64,000 nt of DNA from Diphasiastrum complanatum (lineage: Eukaryota; Streptophyta; Lycopodiopsida; Lycopodiales; Lycopodiaceae). A model generated the notes under the pieces. The model ran no database searches, had not been told where the DNA came from, and was given only the letters and a program-made list of their open reading frames with translations. A program made the translations under genes and the position numbers. The stretch lies in contig MU831880.1 of assembly GCA_029204225.1 (NCBI GenBank), positions 1 through 64,000 on the forward strand, written 5' to 3'. This document shows positions 10,709-21,450 of the stretch, piece by piece (the first letter of the stretch is position 1; each line of letters begins with the position of its first letter).

Positions 10709-13700
10709 CATGCCCTCTTTCTCCAACGGAACTTATTGATGAGCAGATTTGAAATCACATGGATCCTACAAGGTTTGGACTTCATGAGATTCCTAATGAA
10801 ATGATAATAAAACTGCCGAAAGCAGTTATATTGAAGGAAGGAAAGAATGTAGGACCAATGATGAAGAAATAAGCAAAACAACATTATAACACAGTCTTGA
10901 AATGGAAAAGACCATCATGAGATGCAATTTTGATAGTTGATCCTAAAAACATACCACGTTTATTGGATAAAGGTAAAGGGAAGGTCAAGAATGATTCTTC
11001 AAGTCATAATTCTTGCAAGACATCACATTCTAGCTAGTCGCCACCTTCTAAGAAGACCTCATCTTCTAGAAAGTTGTCACCTCCTCGAACGATTTCTGCT
11101 AAGGAGCTAAACAAAGATCCAAGGACAATCCTTTTGAAAAAAAACAGTCAAATGCAGTACAACATGACATGCCAGATCATTTCAAATGCTACACCTTGGA
11201 TGATGTTGTTATTATGTTACCAAAAGCTCATCGTGAACCTGTGGAGCAAGTGCTATAAATACAAGAGGTTTATGATGGACCAACTAGAACTCAGATGCTG
11301 GACTAGGAGAACCAGAAAAGATTGATCAAGTTGGAACACAACTTACCCCATAACAGTTTTAAGCATTGAGGAAGTTGTTGATTAAATATCAAGATTGTTT
11401 TGCTTGGACATACAAGGATCTGAAAGAGATTCTGACATCAATGATTGAGCATAGACTACCCTTGATGCCTAATGTAGTTCCAAAAATCACAAGATTCTAT
11501 CGCTATAATTCAAATGTTACTGATCTTATAAAAAGAGTTACCAAAATTACTTGAAGTAGATTTAATCTACGAAATTGAGCATACTGAATGGGTTTCGTCA
11601 ATTGTTGTCATTCTTAAGAAGAATGAGAACATGAGAATGTGTGTGAATCTCAAAGCCTTGAACAAAGTGACATGAAAGGATCACTTGTTGTTACCCTTTA
11701 TAAAAAGCATATTGGACCGTCTCGCGGGAGCAGAAGCCTACAATTTTTTGGATGGATTTAGTGGTTATAGCCAAGTTAAAATCGCATCGACGGATCGACA
11801 TAAAATAGCTTTTGTAATAGAATGGAAACATATGTTTATAAAGTTATGTTGTTTGGACTTTGTAATGCTCCTAGTTCATTTCAGAGAGTGATGTAGTTTG
11901 CCTTCAAAGAAATTCCTTGAAATTTACTTGGATGATCTTGGATTCCGTAGTGCCGATACAAACCATCTGGATCATTTGGAAAAAGTATTTGAACATTAAC
12001 ACATGTACCAAATCTCCTTAAGTCTAGAAAAGTGTTAATTTTGGATTACTCATGGAGTTGTTCTTGGACATGTGATATTGAGACATGGCATTGCTACGGA
12101 TTATTCCAAAATCAAAGTCATTGTAGAGCTACCGCCAACAAGAACAATTCGAGGAGTTTATATCTTCATGGGTCATGCGAACTATTATCGAATATTCATT
12201 TTATTCTTTGCGGATTAGGATGACCTATATATAAGTTGACCATTGTACCTACTTGGACGACTGAGGCGTTGGAGGCATTTGAGAAATTGAAGAAAGCATA
12301 AGCTTCTGCACCAATTCTATGAGCTCCAAATTGGACAATCGAATTTCATGTTCATACTGATGCTTCAAAATATGCTATTGGTGGATCAGTTTTGACGCAG
12401 CCAAGAATATACAAGAAAGACTATCCTATCAGATTTTCTAGTTGACAGCTTATGATCTTGAGAAGAATTACTCTAGAATAGAACGAGAAGCGTTGGCCAT
12501 AGTATTTTTCGTGAAGAAATTTTGACATTATCTAATGATGACACATTTTGCATTTTATACCGACTATCAGCCATTGCTTTATCTAGTAAATAAGACATGA
12601 AACACGGAACATATTGCAAGATGACTACTACTACTAGCTGAATTTGATTTTCGAGTAGTTGTTCGAAAAGGTAAACAATATTATCTTGCTGATCATGTCT
12701 CAAGAATCTAGATAGCACTAGTCAACAATGAAGTGGATGATGAACTACCAATGTTGATTATTTTATGTGGATGCAGTACTACCTAAATGGGCAACAGATA
12801 TTGCTGAATATTTGATGTTAGGTCAACCTAACACTCTTTGACAAAAGATCAAAGGAAACAATTGATTGTTAAGGCACAACCTTATCAATAGATTGCAGGT
12901 CAATTGTATCGCCGTGGAATGGATGATATTTTAAGAAGATGTGTTTTACCACACGAAGTACTTGATCTAATCATGTTTTCACATGATGGGATGGGAGGTG
13001 GACATTTTTCAGCTGATATCACTGTTTGAAAGCTTTTAGAATCAGGGTGTTGGTGGCCTACACTTCATAAGGATATAGAAAACTTTATCCAGTCATGTAA
13101 ATGTATGTCAACGAGCACGTTGTCCTACAATTATGAACCTTTGCATCTGGTTCTATTACAAGCACTGTTTGAAAAATGGGGACTTGACTATGTTAGTCCT
13201 ATTCATCCTACGACAAGAGGATCTCAAGCCAAATATATCATCATAGCAACAGATTATATGACCAAGTGGGTTGAAGCAAAAGTAGTTAGAGTTGTCGATG
13301 CAAAGACTACGGCCAAGTTTCTATATGAAAATATTATTGTTAGATTTGGATGTCCTATCGAGATCGTAAGCGATCGTGGAACGTACTTTGTCAATAAAAT
13401 GATCAAGTGTTGGTTGGAAGGCTTTTTCATTATACATCGGTCTAGTACTTCGTATTATTTGAGGGGTAATGGACAAGCAGAATCTTCCAATAAGATTCTC
13501 TACAATATTATGACAAAAACAATTGAAACAAGTCATTCTAATTGGGAACATAAACTTCATGCAGTGTTATGGGCATTCAAAACAACTTATAAAGTTAGCA
13601 CAAATCAGACACCATTTCAACTTGTCTATGGTCAAGATGCAATTATGCAGATCGAATTTTTGGTACCATTCTCACACATAGTAGCAACGGAACGGTTGGA

Positions 13701-14022
13701 TGACGTGAAATCTTTAAAAATGCATCATGAGGCTTTGAATTTTTTTTGTAAAACTAGATTGATGGCCCAATCTTGTCGCAAGGCATGTCATGATTGCCGC
13801 TTACATAAAAAAAAACCCTGAAAGAAGGAGATCTAGCTTTGATGTATAAGACGAAATTGATAAAAGGGAAACTAAAATTTACTGGTGAAGGACCATAGAA
13901 AGTGAAAGAAATATTGTCATACAGAGTAGTTATTTTGGAACACCTAAATGGAAGATGGTTTGACACCCTAGTGAATGGCAGCCGACTACACAAGTTTTGG
14001 CAGCCACTTCATCAACCAGCGT
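10709..14022 (+). pseudogene. Ty3-1 pol: linker, RT, RNase H, integrase
   Basis: The linker shows M-D-P-T-R-F-G and T-L-D-D-V-V-I-M, matching Ty3-2 and Ty3-3. The RT region shows Y-Q-D-C-F-A-W-T-Y-K-D-L, V-N-L-K-A-L-N-K-V and L-D-G-F-S-G-Y, then after frame changes Y-L-D-D at about 11,920. RNase H reads F-Y-T-D-Y-Q-P-L-L-Y-L-V-N-K and D-H-V-S-R. The H2C2 zinc region and integrase follow. The integrase tail G-D-L-A-L-M-Y-K-T-K-L-I-K ends near 14,022 with no chromodomain. Many stops and frameshifts, so it is inactive. Confidence 0.88.
13105..13821 (+). pseudogene. Ty3-1 integrase core, open for 238 aa
   Basis: The best-preserved part of Ty3-1 pol. Counting from the first Met in this frame, it keeps the complete D28, D90, E126 triad with 35 residues between the last two. 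Motifs are W-G-L-D-Y-V, V-S-D-R-G and G-N-G-Q-A-E-S. The Met is internal, because the same frame continues upstream into the remains of the H2C2 finger. It joins the integrase tail through a frameshift in the A-run at 13,808-13,816. Confidence 0.88.
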
Positions 14023-14852
14023 GATCCAAGATCTACTTATTTTTATTTTTTTGTTGTTTTACAATTTTTTGTTTCAATACTTGTTGATTCTTGTTTTTTC
14101 TTTTGGAAAAGACAGTATTAAGAAGAAGAAAAAAGAATGAGGAGCAAAAGTACATAAAGTCATCAAATCAAAAAAAGAGGAAGGAAAGTGTTTTCAAAAA
14201 TCAAGTTTTGATGGAAAATGACTTAACAAATCATTTTTTTAGTCAAATCTTGAACAAACAGTTATAAGGACCTTCGCCGAGTTGCCAAATCATACATCCA
14301 ACTCAGATTTATCTATATTGAGTTGGGAGAAGGTTATATTGAAGAATAAGTACATGTTTTGAAGTCTGACGAGAGTTTAGAAGCCTACCACTTTGAGAAC
14401 CTTCGCCGAGAATGATAACATCATTATGAACCTTCGCCGACCTGACAGACGGATTTAGAAAGCCAAACTTAGGTTGGACATAGGTTCAAATTTTGAATAT
14501 TTTCATTAAATATAGTACCTAGGCGAAAGATGCATTAAGACGAGAGTTGGAGCCCTAACCTTCATCGAACTACACCATTGGTGGTCAAGAACCTTTGTCG
14601 AGAATTCTGGAAGCTATTTTCACCGTACTGAATATGCCTGTAAATTTTTGTCCAGAACTGATTAGCCAAACTAGTACTTTGTCTAATGGACCCTCAAAAT
14701 AAGCCTATAAAAGGATTGAATTTGATTATCTTTCATACTTTTGCTAGCGAAGCTCTTGCAAATCTTTTACATGACCAAACTTAAAAAAAATATTTCACAC
14801 AGCTTTCTGATACACTCTCAAGCCCTCTCCTTGCAATTTCTATTGATTTGCC
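14023..14852 (+). promoter_or_regulatory. Ty3-1 region before aORF: word repeats and TATA box
   Basis: A non-coding stretch between integrase and the extra frame. It holds CCTTCGCCGA words at 14271-14280, 14400-14409 and 14431-14440, with degenerate forms near 14322-14338, 14520, 14558 and 14590. TATAAAA at 14706-14712 lies 147 bp before the aORF ATG. Ty3-2 and Ty3-4 have the same arrangement at the same place. I infer an internal promoter, with the words as possible factor-binding or RNA elements. Confidence 0.55.
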
Positions 14853-16489
14853 ATGATGTCTTCTAATGACACTAGTACCTCACCTCACTCTACTCTTTTA
14901 CGTGATGTTCCGACCTCAACGGACATCATGTCACTTCCTAGCACAAGCAAGGTGGCTGAATGGCTGAACCTTGCCGAGTCTTTGCTCACAACAATGGAGA
15001 TTCATGAGTGTGTCTTTTCAAATAAAATAAGTATGTAGTTTATCACTATGGCATTTAGTAATTGGAATGAAGCCAAGTCTAAGTTTTATATTAACTTTCA
15101 GGGAGTCTCCCTGTGGGTCACTAAGGCCAGCCTTGCTGCCATAGGTATTATTTCTAGGCCTCGACCAACTCCAAACCACAAGCATGGAAAATCTATTATC
15201 AAACCTTTTATGCACACCACCATCACTCAGTACCATACCAATGATGGTTATCTGCTAGAGGCCATAAGAGATCCGGCTCTCCATGTTGCTGCTCAACTTC
15301 TGAATAAATTTCTGATGGTTGCCAACCTCATGAAGGAAAGGATCGTCAAATAACATGAAGAAAAATATGAAGTGGAACTGAAGAAGGCACAACAACATTT
15401 AGATGCCTTGGAGAAATACGTAGCAACACTCCAGAATGCACTCACTACTGCACTCACTATTGCACAAGATTAGGTTGACGAAGCCGTTCAAGATGCCCCA
15501 GTAGCAAGTTCACTTATTGCAAGGGCAACTGGACATGGCAAAATTGACAAAGAACGAATCCTAGGAGAATTGGATGCCACAGCCACGGAACATGACAATA
15601 TGCTCTATGCGGAAGGACCAGACCATTATGTCTCGAAAGAGGAGATAAGTCAATTGTTCCAAAATGTTGAAACCTATCGAGAGTCATTGGTTGGACTCCA
15701 GGGCAAATTTGACCATTTCAAGGGCAAGGCATATTCTGAGTTGGGCAACGACAAAGTCTATCATAAAAGCCTGTCAAAAAGCCGTTGTTCATATCTTAGA
15801 GACAACCCCTAGGTTTTAGTACCAGTAATGCCATGGCATAGAATTATTTTTGAAAAGACTCCAGACTCAATTAGGAGTTATGTTACGAGCCCTCACCAGC
15901 TCTAGGTGAACACTTATTATGTTCCAATGTTGTGCATGAATTAATGGAAAATTTGGGTGTATTTACCATCCATACATCAAATTGGCCCATCATCTATCAA
16001 CAATATAGTTGGTCAATCGCAGTGGATTTCAGCTGAGCTCTCCAGGCTTATGGACATGAGTATAGGTCTTCACTAGATTTGATTGTTAGACGATCGACTA
16101 TTTTTGCAAAATACTTGGCCAAGTTGATGTCAATTTCAACCAGATGGTATGATTGCTTACCAACGTTAGCTTTCGATCGGAATATTTCCATGGCGTCCAA
16201 ATAAGTCCAAGACCAATTACCTATATCGAGATTGTACTATTGAGCTGCAATGTTAGGTGGTGGATCCTGGGAATCCATATTTCTAGCATGGACAATATTG
16301 AATTGGATTTCCGACACAAATAAGTGCTTTTTTTTTTTCTCGCACAAAATCAATTTCAATATGGAGCGATTCTAGTTTATGGAAAAAGTTCAATACCACC
16401 TTATAAAGGTTACGAGAGGCCCACCAGAGCCCAAAGTAATAAATCTCGCAAGGTGTCATGGGACCGCCACCAGTTCTGGTGGGGGATAT
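14853..16489 (+). pseudogene. Ty3-1 extra frame (aORF) downstream of pol
   Basis: Sense-strand frame between integrase and the 3' LTR; no family name recognised. The N-terminal part (14853-15038 and 15054-15353) reads R-D-V-P-T-S-T, then T-K-A-S-L-A-A-I-G-I and H-T-N-D-G-Y-L-L-E-A-I; the same blocks occur in Ty3-2 and weaker ones in Ty3-4. A charged coiled-coil-like middle follows (15355-15812). The C-terminal part includes S-Y-V-T-S-P, N-T-Y-Y-V-P-M, C-L-P-T-L-A-F-D and finally M-G-P-P-P-V-L-V-G, running into the polypurine tract. There are several stops and frame changes. No membrane segment or signal peptide is evident, which argues against an env gene although the position is that of env. 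Confidence 0.7.
16478..16489 (+). promoter_or_regulatory. Ty3-1 polypurine tract
   Basis: GGTGGGGGATAT directly before the TGTTGG start of the 3' LTR. It overlaps the end of the aORF (V-L-V-G). Confidence 0.75.
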
Positions 16490-17228
16490 TGTTGGAGGGT
16501 TTATGGATCCCAAGGCAACTCTAAAACCTAGTTAATAAGTGAGAGGGATTTGGCACCCTACGTGTGTAAGTCCAACTCGATAATCACATAGTTAATTGAT
16601 TAGCTCCAAGTTAATAAAAGGACTTCACGCCTTTTTATGGGACTGTTAATGTCGCAGGGCCTAGAAGTCAAGTTAGTGAATAAAAGGGGTTCCCACCAAT
16701 TTTCAAAATGGTTTCCTCTAAAATTAAAATTCAAATAGTTAGGGAAGTAGAAATTGGCCAATAGGATTTGAGGCCAAAGCCCTAAAATCCACTATATACA
16801 GTGGCGGATTCGAGTTATTTGTACATATTCTCTTCATTTCAATACAAGCAGGTTGGCCCTCTTATGGAATAGATATGGAATGTCCTTGCTCTTCATCTTT
16901 ACTCCTCTAACTCTCATGTTTTCTTTGGATTTGCTTATTCTTGGATTTGAGGCTTATTGGAATTGATCATTCTTATGCTTTTTGTGAGAGAGAAAGGGAG
17001 AGAGAGAAGAGTAAGTTTCTATAATTGTTGTGGATTTAATGTTAATGGATGTAGTGTTAATGGATCTTAGTGTTAAACATGAATCATATGCATTTGCTGG
17101 ATTATGAAATATGCTATCGCTCTCATGGGAACAAATCTTCTCGTGACAACTAGTTAATCCTCTTCATCTCCTTGATGCTTGTGTGCTTGGATCTAGGGTT
17201 GAGGCTAGGATAAGAGATATCCACTACA
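16490..17228 (+). repeat. Ty3-1 3' LTR, 739 bp
   Basis: It starts TGTTGGAGGG and ends CCACTACA. It matches the partial LTRs of Ty3-2 (31650-32006 and 40706-41131), including GATTTGSCACCCTRCGTGTG and CTATCGCTCTCATGGGAAC. ACTATATACAG near 16,793 is a possible TATA box. Confidence 0.85.
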
Positions 17229-17289
17229 CTTAAAATGGAAGAGGCCCGCAATTTGAATTATTGAGATAACAAGTAATCACAATAAAAAA

Positions 17290-17560
17290 ATACAAATTAA
17301 CCTCACTGATTGTGAGTGCGACTATTCCTATAGCACTACTTTATTTTCTAATAATGATTTATCTCATTTAAAAGACATAGTGAAAAATCAAGAGGTAGGT
17401 ACTCTAGTGGACAATCAAGAGGCAGGTACTCTAGTGGACAATGGATCAACTCATAATTTTGTTAACTCTTGTCTTGTGCAAAACTTCAGTCTAGAAACCA
17501 AAGCTAGTAATCATACATATAAAGTACATCTAACTTCAAGAGCAAAGTTGGAGACTTAGA
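17290..17560 (+). pseudogene. Ty3-type protease-like scrap with 27-bp duplication
   Basis: An open stretch reads L-V-D-N-G-S-T-H-N-F-V, like the active site of plant chromovirus proteases (L-V-D-S-G-S-T-H-N-F). The segment just before it is tandemly duplicated: 17387-17413 and 17414-17440 are 27-bp repeats with one mismatch, so G-T-L-V-D-N occurs twice. The frame ends at about 17,558. Nothing else of the element is seen nearby. Confidence 0.55.
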
Positions 17561-17595
17561 AGTCAAAGTAATAAAGCTCCCATTAGTGATTCAAG

Positions 17596-18141
17596 ACTAT
17601 AGAAAACATATTTAGATCATAAAGAATCTTTAGCCAAGTTTGATCACACATCTAGTTTCATCAACAACATAGAAATCACTAGTTTATGCATGCGTGAAAG
17701 CTAAATCAACAAGAAAATCAACATTCTACACATAGAAACTCAAGATATCATGAGAAATTAACAAGAGATGGACATAGAATCAACAAAGATGAATTTTCCA
17801 CATAATAAGAGAATACAATAATCTGTTCTCCACGCATGTCCATCTTTTTATAACAACCACAATGTCATTTGGCCACTTTCCCTAAGTGTGCCCTAAAGTG
17901 GCAACTTCTATGTACTTAACCAAAAACCTAGAAATTCTAATCTAGATGCAATGTAACAAAATTAGCCAATTAGAATGGGTCCAAACTGGGTCCAAATTTG
18001 ACCTCATCCACTTATCTACTTGCCAAAAATAGCACAAACACTATTTAGGCCTTTGTTGACAAACATGAAACCATCTCTAAGTTGAGATTTCAAGTTGGCC
18101 TCAAAATTGCCAAATAAAATGTCGAAACTAGTTGACAATTT
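17596..18141 (-). repeat. Co-3 3' LTR (Co-2 family, diverged)
   Basis: Clearly related to the Co-2 LTR (GTCAACTAGT near the start, TTGGCCACTT, CTTTATAA, AGATCTAA-like end) but with many substitutions and indels. Left edge estimated. Confidence 0.75.
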
Positions 18142-18425
18142 TCACTCTCCCTCTTCAACTAGTTTTAGCATAGATTTGGATAGCACACCAAGTAATGTTC
18201 TATGCTTCAATGCTTTGGTGAAGATATCAGCCACACATTCCCTTGAAGAAACATGTTGAAGCTCCACTTCGTTTGCCATGACTTGTTCTCTCACAAAATG
18301 ATATGCCACCTCAGTGTGCTTGCTCCTTGCATGAAAGATATGATTGCTTGCCAATCTTTGGGCTGAAATGTTGTCACAATGATGATTGGACTCTCTGAAA
18401 AATCCAGCAAGTGAAGCTCTACAAC
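18142..18425 (-). pseudogene. Co-3 RNase H C-terminus (Co-2 family)
   Basis: A 3' fragment of a Co-2-like polyprotein: the end of RNase H with C-D-N-I-S-A-Q, H-A-R-S-K-H-T-E-V and A-D-I-F-T-K-A-L, then the conserved L-L-G-V-L-S-K-S-M-L-K tail and the E-E-G-E end at the LTR edge. Compared with Co-2 it lacks a short segment after T-K-A-L. The rest of the element upstream is gone. Confidence 0.85.
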
Positions 18426-18429
18426 CCAT

Positions 18430-19886
18430 TAGGGGATATTAGAACTCAAAATGGGCCCTTTGTCAAGATGTTTTTTTTTTACTTCGCACAGTTTCAAAGT
18501 CCAAGTGGCCCAATAATTTGTGTCCATCTGTGATGAACTATAACAATGCTTGAAGGACGGAAATTTTTTTGGCTTTCCTGGCCAAAATTTGACAAATTTC
18601 AAAAATCCCACCGGGCAGAACAAACAATTGTGATTGGACCACCATTAATGCCCGAATACTCTTTTGCTGCCCATATTGTACACTTGAGGTTACTTACCAA
18701 CTGCAAAATCACAAAATCATCACACTCACCACTCGTCACAAGCATCCAAAGTGCGATTATTGACCCGTTCTTCATCCTCTGCAGGTCGCACACACAACTC
18801 GTCCAATGCAAGCTCGCTATCTTGTCCAATGGCTTCCAACTGGCACCACCTTGCACTCCATCACCCCGTGATTGTCAAAATGTGTGTACCTCCAAGCTAG
18901 CCCATATTTTCCTCCAAACGATAAATTTCCAAACTATAGATGTGTGTGTCAATCTAGCTATCACCTGACTCGACAATTCCATTGCCGATCATGCCTATGA
19001 GAGCGTTCCCCCAAAACGCCACTTGACGTTGGTTGGTTTGAACCCCAAGAGTTGAACCTGATCATAAGAATTTTTCACCTGTAACCGGCATACCATACCT
19101 ACCTCTCACCTATGATTTCTTGCCCTCTCAAACTTGTTGCCAATGATGAGTAATCATGCTGCCAAAGTGTACTTTTGTTGCCAAAACTAGCTTTCTCCAC
19201 ACAATTCCACTATCATTCGTCTCCATACTGTATTTACTACTTCCAAACACCCTGTTACCTTATCAAAAGTAAGCAATAATGATTTAGAAGTGATTATGCC
19301 TCATTGTACTACCTATAGTAGGATTCACCAGCCAAAAATTATCCCAAATTTGGCACTACGGTACCCAAATAGTGAATGTAGCCCACTAGGTTACCCGCAC
19401 TCCGCTCGATGAAACGATGATGAAAAACTTCCAAAATGCCTTTTTTTCCTACTCTTTGACATCGCTCTGTCCACTGGCTCTGAGCAGCTAGTTTCAGGGG
19501 TCATTTTGGCCCAAGAATGGTCAAAATAGGTGCCTTCTAGTCTTAGTTAGGCCCATTTCAAAAAAGCCCTTACATTTTGAACTGTTTCTTCATTTCGAAG
19601 AGTTTTAATGAAGAAGTGACATTTCTGCACTTTGAGTCCCTTCAGACCCTTTCTTTTGAAGATTTTTTATGAAGTTTCTTCAAGAATGGCCTTCAAGCCT
19701 CTCATGCGCCCTTTCAACAACTTCCCATGGTGAGTACCCATCCTATGATCGATATAGCTCCTTGAGCTTTCAATCCTGTTCGTCAATCTCGATGGACCTC
19801 CATCCAATGGCCTGGAATCTACTCGTGCGTTAAAACAAGATTTTAAGAACACTGGCGCCCTCCAGCCGCTACGGCTCCACACTTTC
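18430..19886. other. No gene recognised
   Basis: About 1.45 kb without LTRs or recognisable coding sequence. A 140-aa frame at 18546-18968 has no known motif. It could be single-copy DNA or a decayed repeat. Confidence 0.4.
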
Positions 19887-20508
19887 TGTGAACTTGAAGT
19901 GAAGGTCTACTATTTTTAAAGTCCTGACATTAGAAGTTGTGACTTAAAAAAAAAGAACAAGTCATCATAACACTGTTAAATAGAACTTGAAAAAGAACTC
20001 AAAAACTTAGGGAAGAGCTTTAACATTCAATCACAAAATCATTCATTCAAGAGACTTGCTGAGGGGTCAAGATGGGGAGATCAATTGGCCCAAGGCCAAT
20101 TACATATACAGTGGTTTTGGGAAGATGGATTCTTAGATCTTTACATCAACCTAAAGTTTACAAATTTTGGATCTTAAAGAATCTTGTGCCAAGGAAAGTG
20201 GTTCCTTATGACATGCAAGGACTTACCGATCAAGAAAAGAACATGCATAGGCATTTGACATCAGTAGGTATGGCATGCATGCATCCAATTTGACATGCAA
20301 GATTCAAATTCAACATGCAAACTTCAATTTTTATACATGCAAGTTCCCAAATCAGACATGCAACTCCTAAATCAGACATGCATGACCAAAAAGTTATGGA
20401 TGATGTGACATGCAAAGTCATCAAGTCATGGATGGTGTGACATGCAAAGCCAACAAGTCATGGATGGTGTGACATGCATGGCCATCAGTCTTATGGATGG
20501 TGTGAAAG

Positions 20509-20542
<34 letters not shown>

Positions 20543-21450
20543 AAGAGGTAGGAGAAAGTGAGTGTGTGTGAAAGTGGTTCCAAAAAGTGAGTCCAGTCCA
20601 AGCTTGATAGATCCTCCTCAAGCCATAGCTCCAAGCTTTCTTCCAAGCACCTACACACACACACAAGCAAGAGCAAGAGGCAAAGCAAAAATGAATGGGA
20701 GATGAATAATGAGGGAGAGGGCCAAGTTAGTCCTTTTATAGGGAATGTGTAGTCTTTAGGAAGTGGCTGAGGTGTCCAAAATAAGTGTGAGAGGTGTATA
20801 GGTATGAGAGAATGTTTATCACTTAGTTAGAGCAAAAGGAGAGGAGTAGGAGGGCGCATTTTCCTAGGTGTCCTATTGCTTTCAAGCCATGTGGAAAAGT
20901 AGGTAAGTTACATATTGATAAGGATAGAAGGTAGGTAGTCTAACATTCAATGTTAGTCACTTTTAAGTTGAATATTTCTTTGTGTACAACATTGGGATTC
21001 CCCCAAGTGTTTTTCATGTCATGGGAAAGGCTTTGTATATGTTTATCTTACCTTGCATAATTTTTAGCAATTCCTAGGCTCTTTTTTCTAGGGGTTGACC
21101 ATCCCCAATCATAGTGGAGTGTGACACAAAGGGTGATCAGTCCTTTGGTTTCTTCTCCCAGTCTTTATAGACTCGAGTGAGCCTTCTTTATAGACTCGAT
21201 TGAGCCTTCTTCAGGTACCGTCTTTAAGCTTTAAGAAGCTTCTTTGGATTCTTTCTTCAGGTACTCTTCTTAGTTCCTGCACATACCCTTAGGAAAAGGT
21301 TAGAAGCCATACCATCAAATGGTTCATCCTTAGATTCTATTTCTAGAACCTGCATATCAAACTATTAGCATTGCTCTACAGTTTCATTTCTTGTCTTCAG
21401 GTAATGATACCTGCACTCATAATTCATCAGTTAGAGTAATAAGCTCTAAT
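19887..21450 (-). repeat. Chr-1 3' LTR
   Basis: About 1.56 kb, matching 24557-26193. It contains an ACATGCA array, a GA microsatellite (about 20514-20540) and CA runs. The right LTR has extra blocks near 24750-24785 and 25500-25540. On the minus strand CCTATAAAAGG (complement of about 20733-20743) is a TATA candidate. Confidence 0.88.
20211..20505 (-). repeat. ACATGCA (RY-type) motif array inside Chr-1 LTR
   Basis: About eleven ACATGCA or GCATGCA sites lie in 295 bp (for example 20211, 20241, 20272, 20295, 20314, 20335, 20355, 20378, 20408, 20441, 20472). The last part is a tandem repeat of about 30-33 bp reading CATGGATGGTGTGACATGCA. The other LTR has the matching array at about 24930-25210. 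CATGCA is the RY core bound by B3-domain seed regulators in plants; a role here is inference. Confidence 0.7.

Larger units (their letters stand above)
10709..17228 (+). mobile_element. Ty3-1: 5'-truncated Ty3/gypsy element with extra 3' frame
   Basis: A non-chromodomain Ty3/gypsy element, possibly of the Tat/Athila branch (placement not tested). It begins inside the protease-RT linker, so 5' LTR, gag and protease are absent. The order is linker, RT, RNase H, integrase, word-repeat and TATA region, extra frame (aORF), polypurine tract, 3' LTR. Same family as Ty3-2: LTR, linker, integrase tail and aORF all align by eye. All frames are broken. Confidence 0.85.

Noticed and set aside
14853-16489. 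Extra frame as an envelope gene
   Set aside because: The position fits, but no signal peptide, membrane segment or cleavage site is visible in any of the three copies.
18546-18968. 140-aa frame on the plus strand
   Set aside because: No known motif, no codon or homology support, and an overlapping frame on the other strand is equally open.
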